From the NCBI GenBank assembly GCA_022563135.1, contig JADFNZ010000014.1, positions 1 through 19,074 of the forward strand: a stretch of 19,074 nt of DNA, given 5' to 3'. How positions within the stretch are numbered: position 1 is the stretch's first letter; each line of letters opens with the position of its first letter. Position numbers and translations under genes: made by a program. The notes below the pieces were generated by a model that made no database searches, was not told where the DNA came from, and saw nothing but the letters and a program-made list of their open reading frames with translations. Origin of the DNA: Chloroflexota bacterium (GTDB lineage Bacteria > Chloroflexota > Dehalococcoidia > DSTF01 > RBG-16-68-14). Shown in pieces: positions 1 to 5,657 of this stretch.

Positions 1-99
1 CGGGTGTGCGAAGTGCGCGGCATGACGCTGGTGGTCGAGCCGGCCGCGGAAGAGGACGATGGGGTCGCGAGCCCACACGGCTCGCTTGCGGATCCGTGA
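1..99 (+). CDS. 3' end of an unidentified CDS (partial)
   Basis: Reading from base 1, the plus strand is open for 32 codons and stops with TGA at 97-99. The tail is acidic (PAAEEDDG) and ends GSLADP. The rest of the gene lies left of the window, so no family can be assigned. A minus-strand frame is also open across this stretch (see the regulator entry), and only one of the two is likely to be real here. The acidic, low-complexity tail would fit the C-terminus of a plus-strand gene, but this is weak evidence. Confidence 0.3.
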   Translation, partial: RVCEVRGMTLVVEPAAEEDDGVASPHGSLADP

Positions 100-709
100 T
101 AGCCTCGGGTGGACGGGAGGACCTGTCATGAGTGCAACACGACTGATCGTCCTCGTCGCCGCCGCGACGTTCACCCTGCCTACACTGGCGAGCGACGTCG
201 AGCGCGCAGACGCTGCTGTTCTGTCTGGCCACGTTCGGGAAGGGGCACGTGTACTGATTGATCAGCCAGTCCTTGCCGTCGTGCACGGGCTCTGCCAGGC
301 AGCCACGGGCCCGAATGATGCCGCTCGCCTCTTGCACCCGCTGTTTCAGGCTGAGGCCTTCCAGCCGCTCCTGGTAGGGTTCGGCGAAGCGGCCGGCGAC
401 GCGGCGGAGGATCGTTTGCAGCCCCTGAGTGCCGGCCACCTCGCGCACCTCTTCGATGAGCAGGTTGGCCAGCTCGTCGTAGCTCTTCGGGTAGAGCGCA
501 TCGCCGCGATCAGTGAGGCAGTAGACGAGGGCCGGCCGGCCCACGTGTCCGCGCTCCTCGGAGGCCTCGATCAGGCCGTCTCGTTCGAGCACGGTGAGAT
601 GCTGGCGAATGCCGGTGGACGTTAGCTCCAGGAGCGTACCAAGCTCCTTGACCGTCGCCCGGCTTGCCCGCCGCAAGTAGTCCAGGATCTGCTGTCGCGT
701 AGCTTGCAT
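1..709 (-). CDS. SufR/ArsR-like winged-helix regulator, 3' end rearranged
   Basis: Translated from ATG at 709, the protein starts MQATRQQILDYLRR and has a winged helix at residues 1-70 (KELGTLLELTSTGIRQHLTVLERDGL, then the wing HVGRPALVYCLTDRG). Next come a helical middle part and a cysteine-containing sensor region (CPFPNVAR and SSVCALDVA, Cys155 and Cys168). This layout matches iron-sulfur regulators of the SufR type. In that family the sensor continues for about 30 more residues with further Cys ligands and a final Gly-Asp-Arg-containing strand. Here family resemblance ends at about residue 173 (base 190), and the frame then runs on without a stop through low-complexity Arg/Pro-rich sequence to base 1. 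The frame is real by codon content and start context, but its 3' end is probably a fusion or degraded. Family membership is secure; the exact target genes are unknown. Confidence 0.8.
   Translation of the reverse strand, partial: MQATRQQILDYLRRASRATVKELGTLLELTSTGIRQHLTVLERDGLIEASEERGHVGRPALVYCLTDRGDALYPKSYDELANLLIEEVREVAGTQGLQTILRRVAGRFAEPYQERLEGLSLKQRVQEASGIIRARGCLAEPVHDGKDWLINQYTCPFPNVARQNSSVCALDVARQCRQGERRGGDEDDQSCCTHDRSSRPPEAITDPQASRVGSRPHRPLPRPARPPASCRALRTP
128..190 (+). pseudogene. Possible 5' remnant of a membrane or secreted protein gene
   Basis: An ATG at 128 follows GGGAGG at 116-121. It opens MSATRLIVLVAAATFTLPTLA, a hydrophobic stretch that looks like a signal peptide or the first membrane helix of a transporter. 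From about base 190 the same frame becomes antisense to the conserved sensor region of the regulator and shows no protein-like pattern, although it stays open to 625. The simplest reading is that only the first ~21 codons belong to a real gene cut at this junction. A chance hydrophobic frame cannot be excluded. Confidence 0.3.
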
Positions 710-729
710 AGTGAGATTTCTACTATTCT

Positions 730-738
730 AGCATACCA
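730..738 (-). promoter_or_regulatory. Extended -10 promoter of the SufR-like regulator
   Basis: On the minus strand TGG is followed by TATGCT, an extended -10 (TGnTATGCT), in an AT-rich patch unlike the GC-rich surroundings. The predicted start is near 723, giving a leader of only about 14 bases before the ATG at 709. There is no good Shine-Dalgarno sequence. A short direct repeat TTCTA lies at the predicted start (plus strand 719-730), a plausible place for autoregulation. Confidence 0.5.
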
Positions 739-897
739 TATTGTGCCTAAGGCTGGACTGAGCGGAACCAGCGTCCCAGGCGCGTTCAGCGAGTACGGGG
801 GAGCTACCAAGCGCATTGATACGGTGTATGTGATTGGGACTGCCTGTCGTCCGAAAAGGAGCGAGGATCAGCGTACGCGGGCTGCCGTTGGCCGGTC

Positions 898-927
898 TTG
901 CGACGATCGAGCCGCTCCTGGTAGCAT
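898..927 (+). promoter_or_regulatory. Promoter of tRNA-Ala
   Basis: TTGCGA at 898-903 and TAGCAT at 922-927 are separated by 18 bases. Initiation about 7 bases further on would give a 5' leader of only a few bases before the mature tRNA end at 939. Confidence 0.5.
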
Positions 928-938
928 GGGGAGGCTCC

Positions 939-1014
939 GGGGCTGTAGCTCAATTGGGAGAGCGTCTGTCTGGCAGACAGAAGGTAGAGGGTTCGAATCC
1001 CTCCAGCTCCACCA
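939..1014 (+). tRNA. tRNA-Ala(GGC)
   Basis: A complete cloverleaf of 76 bases with an encoded CCA end. The acceptor strands GGGGCTG and CAGCTCC pair with a G3-U70 wobble, the identity element for alanyl-tRNA synthetase. The D stem is GCTC/GAGC. The anticodon stem TCTGT/ACAGA closes the loop CTGGCAG, giving anticodon GGC, which reads GCC codons. The T loop is the standard GTTCGAATC. It stands alone between the regulator and the MgtC-like gene, with its own promoter and terminator. Confidence 0.97.
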
Positions 1015-1032
1015 ACGATACGCATACCGTAC

Positions 1033-1062
1033 GCGCCCCGATCCCAGCGGGGCGCTATTCCT
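1033..1062 (+). terminator. Intrinsic terminator after tRNA-Ala
   Basis: GCGCCCCG at 1033-1040 pairs with CGGGGCGC at 1048-1055 (8 bp, 7-base loop) and is followed by TATTCCTT. It lies 19 bases after the tRNA CCA end, so it probably ends the tRNA transcript. The T-run is imperfect, and some read-through into the next gene is possible. Confidence 0.6.
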
Positions 1063-1100
1063 TACGAGAGGAGCCGCAGGAGCCTCAAGCGAGGCGTGAG

Positions 1101-1592
1101 ATGGACATTGGAGAACAAGCGGAACTGCTCGGGAAGGTGGTGCTGGCAGCCATCTGCGGCGGCCTTGTCGGCTGGCAGCGGGACCGGCATCAGTACGTGG
1201 CCGGCCTGCGCACCATGGCGCTGGTCGCGACGGGCGCGGCGTTGTTCACCGGCATCAACGAAGCGATCGGAGTCGACCGCGTGGTGGCGAACATTGTCGT
1301 GGGCGTCGGCTTCCTCGGCGCGGGCATCATCTTCCGCGAGGGCGGCACGGTCCATGGGATCACCACTGCGGCTACGTTGTGGGCCGTCGCCGCCATCGGC
1401 GTCGCGATCGTCATCGAGCTCTACCTGGTCGCGCTGGTGACGACGGCGCTGGTCTTCGCGTTGCTGGAGATGCGGCCGCTCTCTGAGTATCTCTCCGGGC
1501 GAAGGCAGTCGCTACGCCTGCCCGGCGGCATCCGCTGGGATTCCGAGGCCGGCGACGAAGAGGACGAAGGAGCGGGACGTCGAGAGGGTTGA
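1101..1592 (+). CDS. MgtC/SapB-family inner-membrane protein
   Basis: A 163-residue protein with the N-terminal MgtC/SapB membrane domain. It shows LAAICGGLVGWQRDR followed by the conserved GLRTMALVATGAALFT, then VVGVGFLGAGIIFREGG and GITTAATLWAVAAIG, and a last hydrophobic helix at about residues 110-130. The C-terminus is short, charged and acidic (GDEEDEGAGRR), so the ACT-like domain of longer MgtC proteins is absent. The family is linked to magnesium limitation and to modulation of membrane ATP synthase in pathogens. Its role in free-living bacteria is not established. The start at 1101 is chosen because GAGG lies 6 bases upstream and because the frame further upstream would run through the tRNA. 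The gene converges on the coiled-coil gene, with 9 bases between stops. Confidence 0.9.
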   Translation: MDIGEQAELLGKVVLAAICGGLVGWQRDRHQYVAGLRTMALVATGAALFTGINEAIGVDRVVANIVVGVGFLGAGIIFREGGTVHGITTAATLWAVAAIGVAIVIELYLVALVTTALVFALLEMRPLSEYLSGRRQSLRLPGGIRWDSEAGDEEDEGAGRREG

Positions 1593-1601
1593 TCTGGCGC
1601 C

Positions 1602-2168
1602 CTAGGGCTTTCGCACCGCCTCTTCCGCGGTTCCGTCCCCACGCACGGGCGCCTCTTCCTGCCCGTGTTCGAGCGTTTCGATGCCGGCGCGAACGCTGGT
1701 CATGAACGCCTCCAGCTGCTGCGCCAGCTTATGCAGCATCTCCAGCGCGTAGCGATCGGCCTCGTCCATCTGCTCCGCGGCGAGCCGCTCCCCCTCCGCG
1801 CTCTTCGCGTCTGCCTGCTCGCGAGCTGCATCGAGCAGCCGGTCGGCCTCGCCGCGGGCCTCCGCTGCGGTCTGCTCCGCGCGCACCTCGGCCGCCTTCG
1901 TGATTTCCGACTCGCTGACGCGCCGCTCGACCTCCTCGTCCGCGCGGGCCAGGCGCAACGCGACTTCCTCGTCCGCCTCGGCTAACACTTCCTCTGTGCG
2001 GGTCAGGATCTCCTCCGCCTCCCGCACCTCCGCCGGCACCGTCGCCCGGAGCTGATCGACGTAGTCCAGGAGCTTGCGCCGGTCGATCACGACGGCGGTG
2101 CCGATGGGGAGACGGCGGGCCTCGCCGATGAGTTCCTCTAGCCGGTCAATGAGATGTAGCAGATCGAT
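1602..2168 (-). CDS. Coiled-coil protein downstream of coaD, probable ATC start
   Basis: An acidic, alanine- and glutamate-rich protein of about 188 residues. The N-terminus reads DLLHLIDRLEELIGEARRL and is followed by a long coiled coil (about residues 50-130, with many EAE/ADE/AEE heptads). It resembles the ATP-synthase-B-like or DivIVA-like coiled-coil proteins found after coaD in Chloroflexota, whose function is unknown. There is no ATG, GTG or TTG in frame between the coaD stop and this conserved N-terminus. The best site is ATC at 2168, which lies where homologues are expected to have Met (MDLL...), 8 bases after the strong Shine-Dalgarno GAGGGGAGGG (2177-2186). A GTG at 2090 would remove the conserved first 26 residues and has no Shine-Dalgarno. 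The gene is last in the minus-strand operon. Confidence 0.8.
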   Translation of the reverse strand: MDLLHLIDRLEELIGEARRLPIGTAVVIDRRKLLDYVDQLRATVPAEVREAEEILTRTEEVLAEADEEVALRLARADEEVERRVSESEITKAAEVRAEQTAAEARGEADRLLDAAREQADAKSAEGERLAAEQMDEADRYALEMLHKLAQQLEAFMTSVRAGIETLEHGQEEAPVRGDGTAEEAVRKP

Positions 2169-2195
2169 GACGGGTTCCCTCCCCTCGTGAGCCGC

Positions 2196-2675
2196 CTAGC
2201 CGTCTGAGAACTTGCCGCGCAATGCCTTGGCGACGTGGGCCGGCACGAGCTCTGTCACATCATACCCCAGGCTTGCCACCTCGCGGATGCGGCTGCCGCT
2301 GATGAACAGGTGCTCCAGGCTGGTCATCAGGTAGACGGATTCGATCTCCGGCGCCATACGCTTGTTCATCAGCGCCATGTCGAACTCCGCCTCGAAGCCT
2401 GTCACCGCGCGAATTCCGCGTACCAGGACGTGCGCCGCTTCTCTCTTCGCGAAATCAACGACGAGGCCGCTGAACGACTTAACGGTCACCTCCGGCAGAT
2501 CCTGTACGGCCTCCTCAAACAGCGCCACCCGTTCCTCGGTGCTGAAGAGTGTGCCGCCGCGCAGCTCGTACACTGCGACGACCAGGCGGTCGAAGAGGCT
2601 CGCGGCCCGCCGCGCGATGTCAACGTGGCCGATGGTGACAGGATCGAAGCGACCGGGGAAGATGGCGACCGTCAA
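2196..2675 (-). CDS. coaD: Phosphopantetheine adenylyltransferase (intact copy)
   Basis: PPAT transfers AMP from ATP to 4'-phosphopantetheine to give dephospho-CoA, the penultimate step of CoA synthesis. The 159-residue length is standard. The nucleotidyltransferase signature reads PGRFDPVTIGH (catalytic His17), with Arg where Ser or Thr is usual. RGIRAVTGFEAEFDMALMNKRMAPEIE and the C-terminal ATP motif ISGSRIREVA are present. The start is TTG at 2675: GGAGG (2683-2687) is 7 bases upstream, and the in-frame sequence matches the family from its first strand. The first codon overlaps the stop of the rsmD remnant, and the Shine-Dalgarno overlaps the end of the truncated paralogue. This is presumably the working enzyme. 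Confidence 0.95.
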   Translation of the reverse strand: MTVAIFPGRFDPVTIGHVDIARRAASLFDRLVVAVYELRGGTLFSTEERVALFEEAVQDLPEVTVKSFSGLVVDFAKREAAHVLVRGIRAVTGFEAEFDMALMNKRMAPEIESVYLMTSLEHLFISGSRIREVASLGYDVTELVPAHVAKALRGKFSDG

Positions 2676-2773
2676 AACATGTCCTCCTCAATCTTTAGCG
2701 GCGTCGATTCCGCTGAGCCCGCCCATTGGTAGATCGAGACCTGCGTATCGCCATAGCGGCGGTGTCAGCTCAG
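2672..2773 (-). pseudogene. Duplicated 3' remnant of rsmD
   Basis: In the frame shifted relative to the truncated CoaD, the minus strand reads ALS-stop-HRRYGDTQVSIYQW, continues AGSAESTPLKIEEDMF, and stops with TGA at 2674-2672. The real RsmD ends with LSLAWNRRYGDTQVSVYW. The shared core RRYGDTQVS-Y, with matching DNA (for example ACGCAGGT), shows that this is a second copy of the rsmD C-terminus. The in-frame TGA lies where RsmD has Trp. The remnant sits directly before coaD, as the true rsmD sits before the other coaD copy, so the duplicated unit was rsmD 3' end plus coaD. Confidence 0.8.
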
Positions 2774-3131
2774 CGCTGGTCATCAGATAGACGGATTCGA
2801 TCTCCGGTGCCATCCGCTTGTTCATCAGCGCCATGCCGAACTCCTCCTCGAAGCCCGTCACCGCTCGAATGCCGCGCACCAGGATGCTGGCTTTCTCGTT
2901 CCGCGCGAATTCGACGACGAGGCCGCTGAACGCCTTGACCGTGACGCCGTCCAGATCCTCCACTGCCTTCGCGAAGAGCTCTACGCGCTCCCCGGTGCTT
3001 AACAGGGTGCCGCTGGGCACGTCTTCCACCGCTACGACAAGGTGGTCGAAGAGACTGGCGGCGCGCCGCGCGATGTCGATGTGGCCAATGGTGACTGGAT
3101 CGAATCGGTCGGGATAGAGTGCGATGGTCAA
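2688..3131 (-). CDS. Truncated CoaD paralogue fused to an rsmD-derived tail
   Basis: A tandem copy of coaD. Over the first 119 residues I count 91 identities with the intact copy (about 76%), and the last stretch, MALMNKRMAPEIE through SVYLMTS, is identical. After YLMTS it departs: the ATP-binding motif ISGSRIREV and the last helices are missing. In their place are about 28 residues (AELTPPLWRYAGLDLPM...) encoded by the out-of-frame remnant of a second rsmD tail. The signature also has Asp in place of the glycine of PGRFDP (YPDRFDP). His17 is kept. It is unlikely to be a working PPAT, yet the frame is open, the operon spacing is tight (13 bases after rsmD), and much of the divergence is conservative. 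It begins with TTG at 3131 behind AAGGG. It could be a recent pseudogene or a non-catalytic subunit of the PPAT hexamer. Confidence 0.85.
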   Translation of the reverse strand: MTIALYPDRFDPVTIGHIDIARRAASLFDHLVVAVEDVPSGTLLSTGERVELFAKAVEDLDGVTVKAFSGLVVEFARNEKASILVRGIRAVTGFEEEFGMALMNKRMAPEIESVYLMTSAELTPPLWRYAGLDLPMGGLSGIDAAKD

Positions 3132-3144
3132 GACGGGTCCCTTC

Positions 3145-3705
3145 TCATCCGTCGGGCAGTCTGCTCTGGGACCAGTACACGGACACCTGCGTGTCTCCGT
3201 ATCTGCGGTTCCATGCCAGCGATAGTTGGCCCAGCTCCTCCGGCGCCTCGTTGCGGCTGCTCTGCTCCCAGACCAGCGCCGTCGACTCGCTTACGAGGTG
3301 CGAACGGGCGATGCGGTCGAGGATGGCGCCCACCTCACCAGCGGCATACGGCGGATCGGCGAGCACCAGCGTGTACGAACGCCGTAGCTTCGTTGTCGCA
3401 CGCTCTACCGGCATCTGGTGCACCCGTCCTCGTTCCTCCAGGCCAGTCAGCCTCAGATTCTCACGTATGATACCCGCATTCGCCCTATCGTGCTCGATGA
3501 AGTCACACTCGCCGCCTCCGCGGCTGAGCGCCTCGATCCCTAGCGCCCCGCTGCCGGCGTACAGGTCAAGGACGCAAGAGAAGTCCGCGCCTTGGGACCC
3601 CAGCGCGTCGAAGATCGCGCTGCGCACCAGGTCCGTCGTGGGGCGGGTCCCTCCTCTCGGACTCTTGAGGCGGCGGCCGCGGATGGTGCCGCCGGTGACG
3701 CGCAC
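3145..3705 (-). CDS. rsmD: 16S rRNA (guanine966-N2)-methyltransferase RsmD
   Basis: A 186-residue SAM-dependent methyltransferase. It shows the family N-terminus MRVTGGTIRGRRLKSP, the RPTTDLVRSAIFDAL segment, motif I DLYAGSGALGIEALSRG for SAM binding, and the catalytic DPPY. RsmD methylates G966 of 16S rRNA in the small subunit. The start is GTG at 3705, only 3 bases after the stop of the upstream GH18-like gene and without a Shine-Dalgarno, so translation probably depends on coupling. The rsmD-coaD order is common across bacteria and supports both calls. Confidence 0.95.
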   Translation of the reverse strand: MRVTGGTIRGRRLKSPRGGTRPTTDLVRSAIFDALGSQGADFSCVLDLYAGSGALGIEALSRGGGECDFIEHDRANAGIIRENLRLTGLEERGRVHQMPVERATTKLRRSYTLVLADPPYAAGEVGAILDRIARSHLVSESTALVWEQSSRNEAPEELGQLSLAWNRRYGDTQVSVYWSQSRLPDG

Positions 3706-3708
3706 GAT

Positions 3709-5367
3709 CTAGGGAGCGGCCGCGCCCGGCGGGACGCCCACCTCGAGCACTAGCCGCTGACCGATACGGATGACGCCGTCGCTGACGATGAGGGTGAGCG
3801 AGTACGATCCCGGCTCCGCGGGCGCCAGCCAGCTTGTCGTGACACCCGTCGCGCTCGTCAGCGTACCGCCCGTCGCTGACCACTGAGGCTCCAGCAGCGA
3901 GTCGTTGGGACGGACGAGCTCCGCCTCGCCGCTCTCCGCGTACTGCGCCAGCACGGGCCACAGGTTCGCGTCGGCGGGCAGATCCGATACATCGTCCAGG
4001 GCAATGCCACCCAGCTGGTAACGGCGGGCCAGGTCCACTTTGAAGGCCGCGCTGAAGACGTTCGCGATCCAGACCGTGCGCTGGCCGCCCAGACCGGCAT
4101 AGCTAAAGATGACGGCTCGTGCGGTGTCGTCCCATCGTAGCGCGCTGCCACCTAGCTCCTGCGAGAGGTTCTGGCCCACGGCGCGCACCGACGCCTCCGG
4201 CGCTATCATGGCCTGTTGTGGCTGCGCCACGGGAACGCTGGCGAGCGTGAGCGCCTCCGTCAGCGTGAGCGCCCGCACGCCTAGCACGCCACGCTCCCGG
4301 CTGAGCGCGCTCAACGGGAGCAGCAGCTTTCCGCTCGGGACTTGAGCCGTCAGGAAGGTGAGCGCCTCCTCCATTCGCTGGAAGTAGCGGTCCTGATCGT
4401 CCACGGTGGAGAGCTTGATCGTGCCGGCGAGGGGGGCGAGCGCCGGCCAGTCGTAGCCGAAGGTGACCCACGCACCGGCCTGGCGCTCCGGCAGGGGCAG
4501 GCTGAGGATCAACGTCTGGCCGTTCGCGCGCAGACCGGCCGACAGCGCCTGCACCAGCTCGACGAACTCGTCCTCCAGCGTTTGGTCGCCGAGCCGGTAG
4601 TCGAGATCGACGCCGGCGTAACCGCCCGTGGCCGTGAAGTCGACGATCGCCTGTACATGCGCCGCCCGCCGTTCTGAGGAGCCCAGGATCGCGTCCAGCG
4701 TTTCGACCTCGGCCTCAGTGCGCGCGCTGATCGTCGGCACGATCGGCGTCTCCAGGTCATCCGGCAGGCTCAGCGCCGCGCCGGAGATCGCCCCGTTCGG
4801 CGCTAGGCTGAAGCCCGCTGGCGTGAGTGTGGTGAGCACGGCCCGCGCGGCCGGATCCAGCGCGGCGCCCGGCGGCAGGACGCCGAGAACGAGATGCGTC
4901 TGGTCGCTCGGCCGCATGACGGCGATGTTCGGGGGCAGGATCGGCAGTTCGGCCTGAGCCACCACTCCGCCCGCCAGCACCGTACCCGAGCCCAGGCGCC
5001 GCCAGTCGTCAGCGTTATCTCGGAAGGTGAAGAGGTCAACGGATGAGCCCTCCGGGAGCGTAGTGGAGAGCGGGACGCTGATGCGGGCCGGGCCGGTGAT
5101 CCTGCCCGGAGCGCTCACGTCGAACAGGGCGCTTGCGCTCTGGAAGCCGTCCGGCGGCGGGGGCAGCTCGGCGCGGGCCTGCGTGGTGATCGGGCCGGTC
5201 GCGTCGGGCCCGTCTCCATCGTCGAAAATGGAGATGGGCGGGAGCACGAGCACGAGCAGCAGCAGGCCGAGGATGATGGTGATCGCGACGATGAACGTGG
5301 CGGATCGATCGCCCTGCGGGCGTGATTCAGGCTGTAGGATGCGGTCGAAGGGGCCCTGCTCTTCCAT
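3709..5367 (-). CDS. Membrane-anchored GH18-like protein with Ig/PKD-like C-terminus
   Basis: A 552-residue protein. A cytoplasmic N-terminus of about 22 residues precedes one membrane helix (residues 23-44), followed by a large extracellular part. Residues about 205-300 look like the core of a family-18 glycoside hydrolase or YaaH-type fold (GGYAGVDLDYR, ALSAGLRANGQTLILSLPLP), and the barrel continues to about 470. Residues about 490-545 form an Ig/PKD-like beta domain (WSATGGTLTS, WLAPAEPGSYSLTLIVSD). The GH18 catalytic motif DxDxE is present as D254-L-D256-Y-R258: the catalytic glutamate is replaced by arginine, so chitinase-type hydrolysis is not expected. It may bind peptidoglycan or glycans instead. 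The ATG at 5367 is chosen because it lies downstream of the predicted promoter and the TM helix follows at normal distance. First gene of the minus-strand operon. Confidence 0.8.
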   Translation of the reverse strand: MEEQGPFDRILQPESRPQGDRSATFIVAITIILGLLLLVLVLPPISIFDDGDGPDATGPITTQARAELPPPPDGFQSASALFDVSAPGRITGPARISVPLSTTLPEGSSVDLFTFRDNADDWRRLGSGTVLAGGVVAQAELPILPPNIAVMRPSDQTHLVLGVLPPGAALDPAARAVLTTLTPAGFSLAPNGAISGAALSLPDDLETPIVPTISARTEAEVETLDAILGSSERRAAHVQAIVDFTATGGYAGVDLDYRLGDQTLEDEFVELVQALSAGLRANGQTLILSLPLPERQAGAWVTFGYDWPALAPLAGTIKLSTVDDQDRYFQRMEEALTFLTAQVPSGKLLLPLSALSRERGVLGVRALTLTEALTLASVPVAQPQQAMIAPEASVRAVGQNLSQELGGSALRWDDTARAVIFSYAGLGGQRTVWIANVFSAAFKVDLARRYQLGGIALDDVSDLPADANLWPVLAQYAESGEAELVRPNDSLLEPQWSATGGTLTSATGVTTSWLAPAEPGSYSLTLIVSDGVIRIGQRLVLEVGVPPGAAAP

Positions 5368-5455
5368 GCGCTGGTTGCCCGCGTAGGTGAGGCGCCTGTG
5401 CGCGCGTTCGCTGGTGCGTGGTGTTGCGCGCGGGCGGGCTCGTTGGGGCGCGCCT

Positions 5456-5485
5456 ATTGTAGAGCACGGCCCCGCGCTGGCGCAA
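5456..5485 (-). promoter_or_regulatory. Promoter of the GH18-like/rsmD/coaD operon
   Basis: On the minus strand TTGCGC (5485-5480) and TACAAT (5461-5456) are 18 bases apart. The predicted start is near 5449, about 80 bases before the ATG at 5367. No other promoter-like sequence is evident before the coaD genes, whose spacing is 3-27 bases, so all five genes probably share this transcript. Confidence 0.55.
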
Positions 5486-5585
5486 CCGCGCACCTTGGCT
5501 CATCGCGACAATGGTCAGCCACGTCGTTTCGTTCGAAGACCTGCGCCGTGAGCATCCGCTGTTTCTGGACGAGTACAGCCAGGCG

Positions 5586-5614
5586 TTGAGAGTGGGCGGA
5601 TCGGGCGGTATGAT
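5586..5614 (+). promoter_or_regulatory. Promoter of the cyclase-family gene
   Basis: TTGAGA (5586-5591) and TATGAT (5609-5614) are separated by 17 bases. Initiation near 5621 leaves a leader of about 37 bases that contains the Shine-Dalgarno GAGGAGGAAG before the ATG at 5658. Confidence 0.65.
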
Positions 5615-5657
5615 GGGCGTTGCCGGCCCGTTCATTCAGCCTGCAGAGGAGGAAGCC

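Noticed and set aside
59..625. Long plus-strand frame antisense to the SufR-like regulator
   Set aside because: From base 190 on it only mirrors the conserved winged-helix protein on the other strand and shows no domain. Only its first ~21 codons from 128 are kept as a possible remnant.
834..1100. N-terminal extension of the MgtC-like gene through the tRNA
   Set aside because: It would translate tRNA-Ala and its terminator. The ATG at 1101 has a Shine-Dalgarno and matches the family N-terminus.
5368..5493. 42-residue N-terminal extension of the GH18-like protein
   Set aside because: It starts upstream of the predicted -10 element and is Arg/Ala-rich low-complexity sequence. The ATG at 5367 gives a normal cytoplasmic N-terminus before the TM helix.
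5511..5657. Upstream extension of the cyclase-family protein
   Set aside because: It covers the TTGAGA/TATGAT promoter, and the ATG at 5658 has a strong Shine-Dalgarno. The family starts near the latter.
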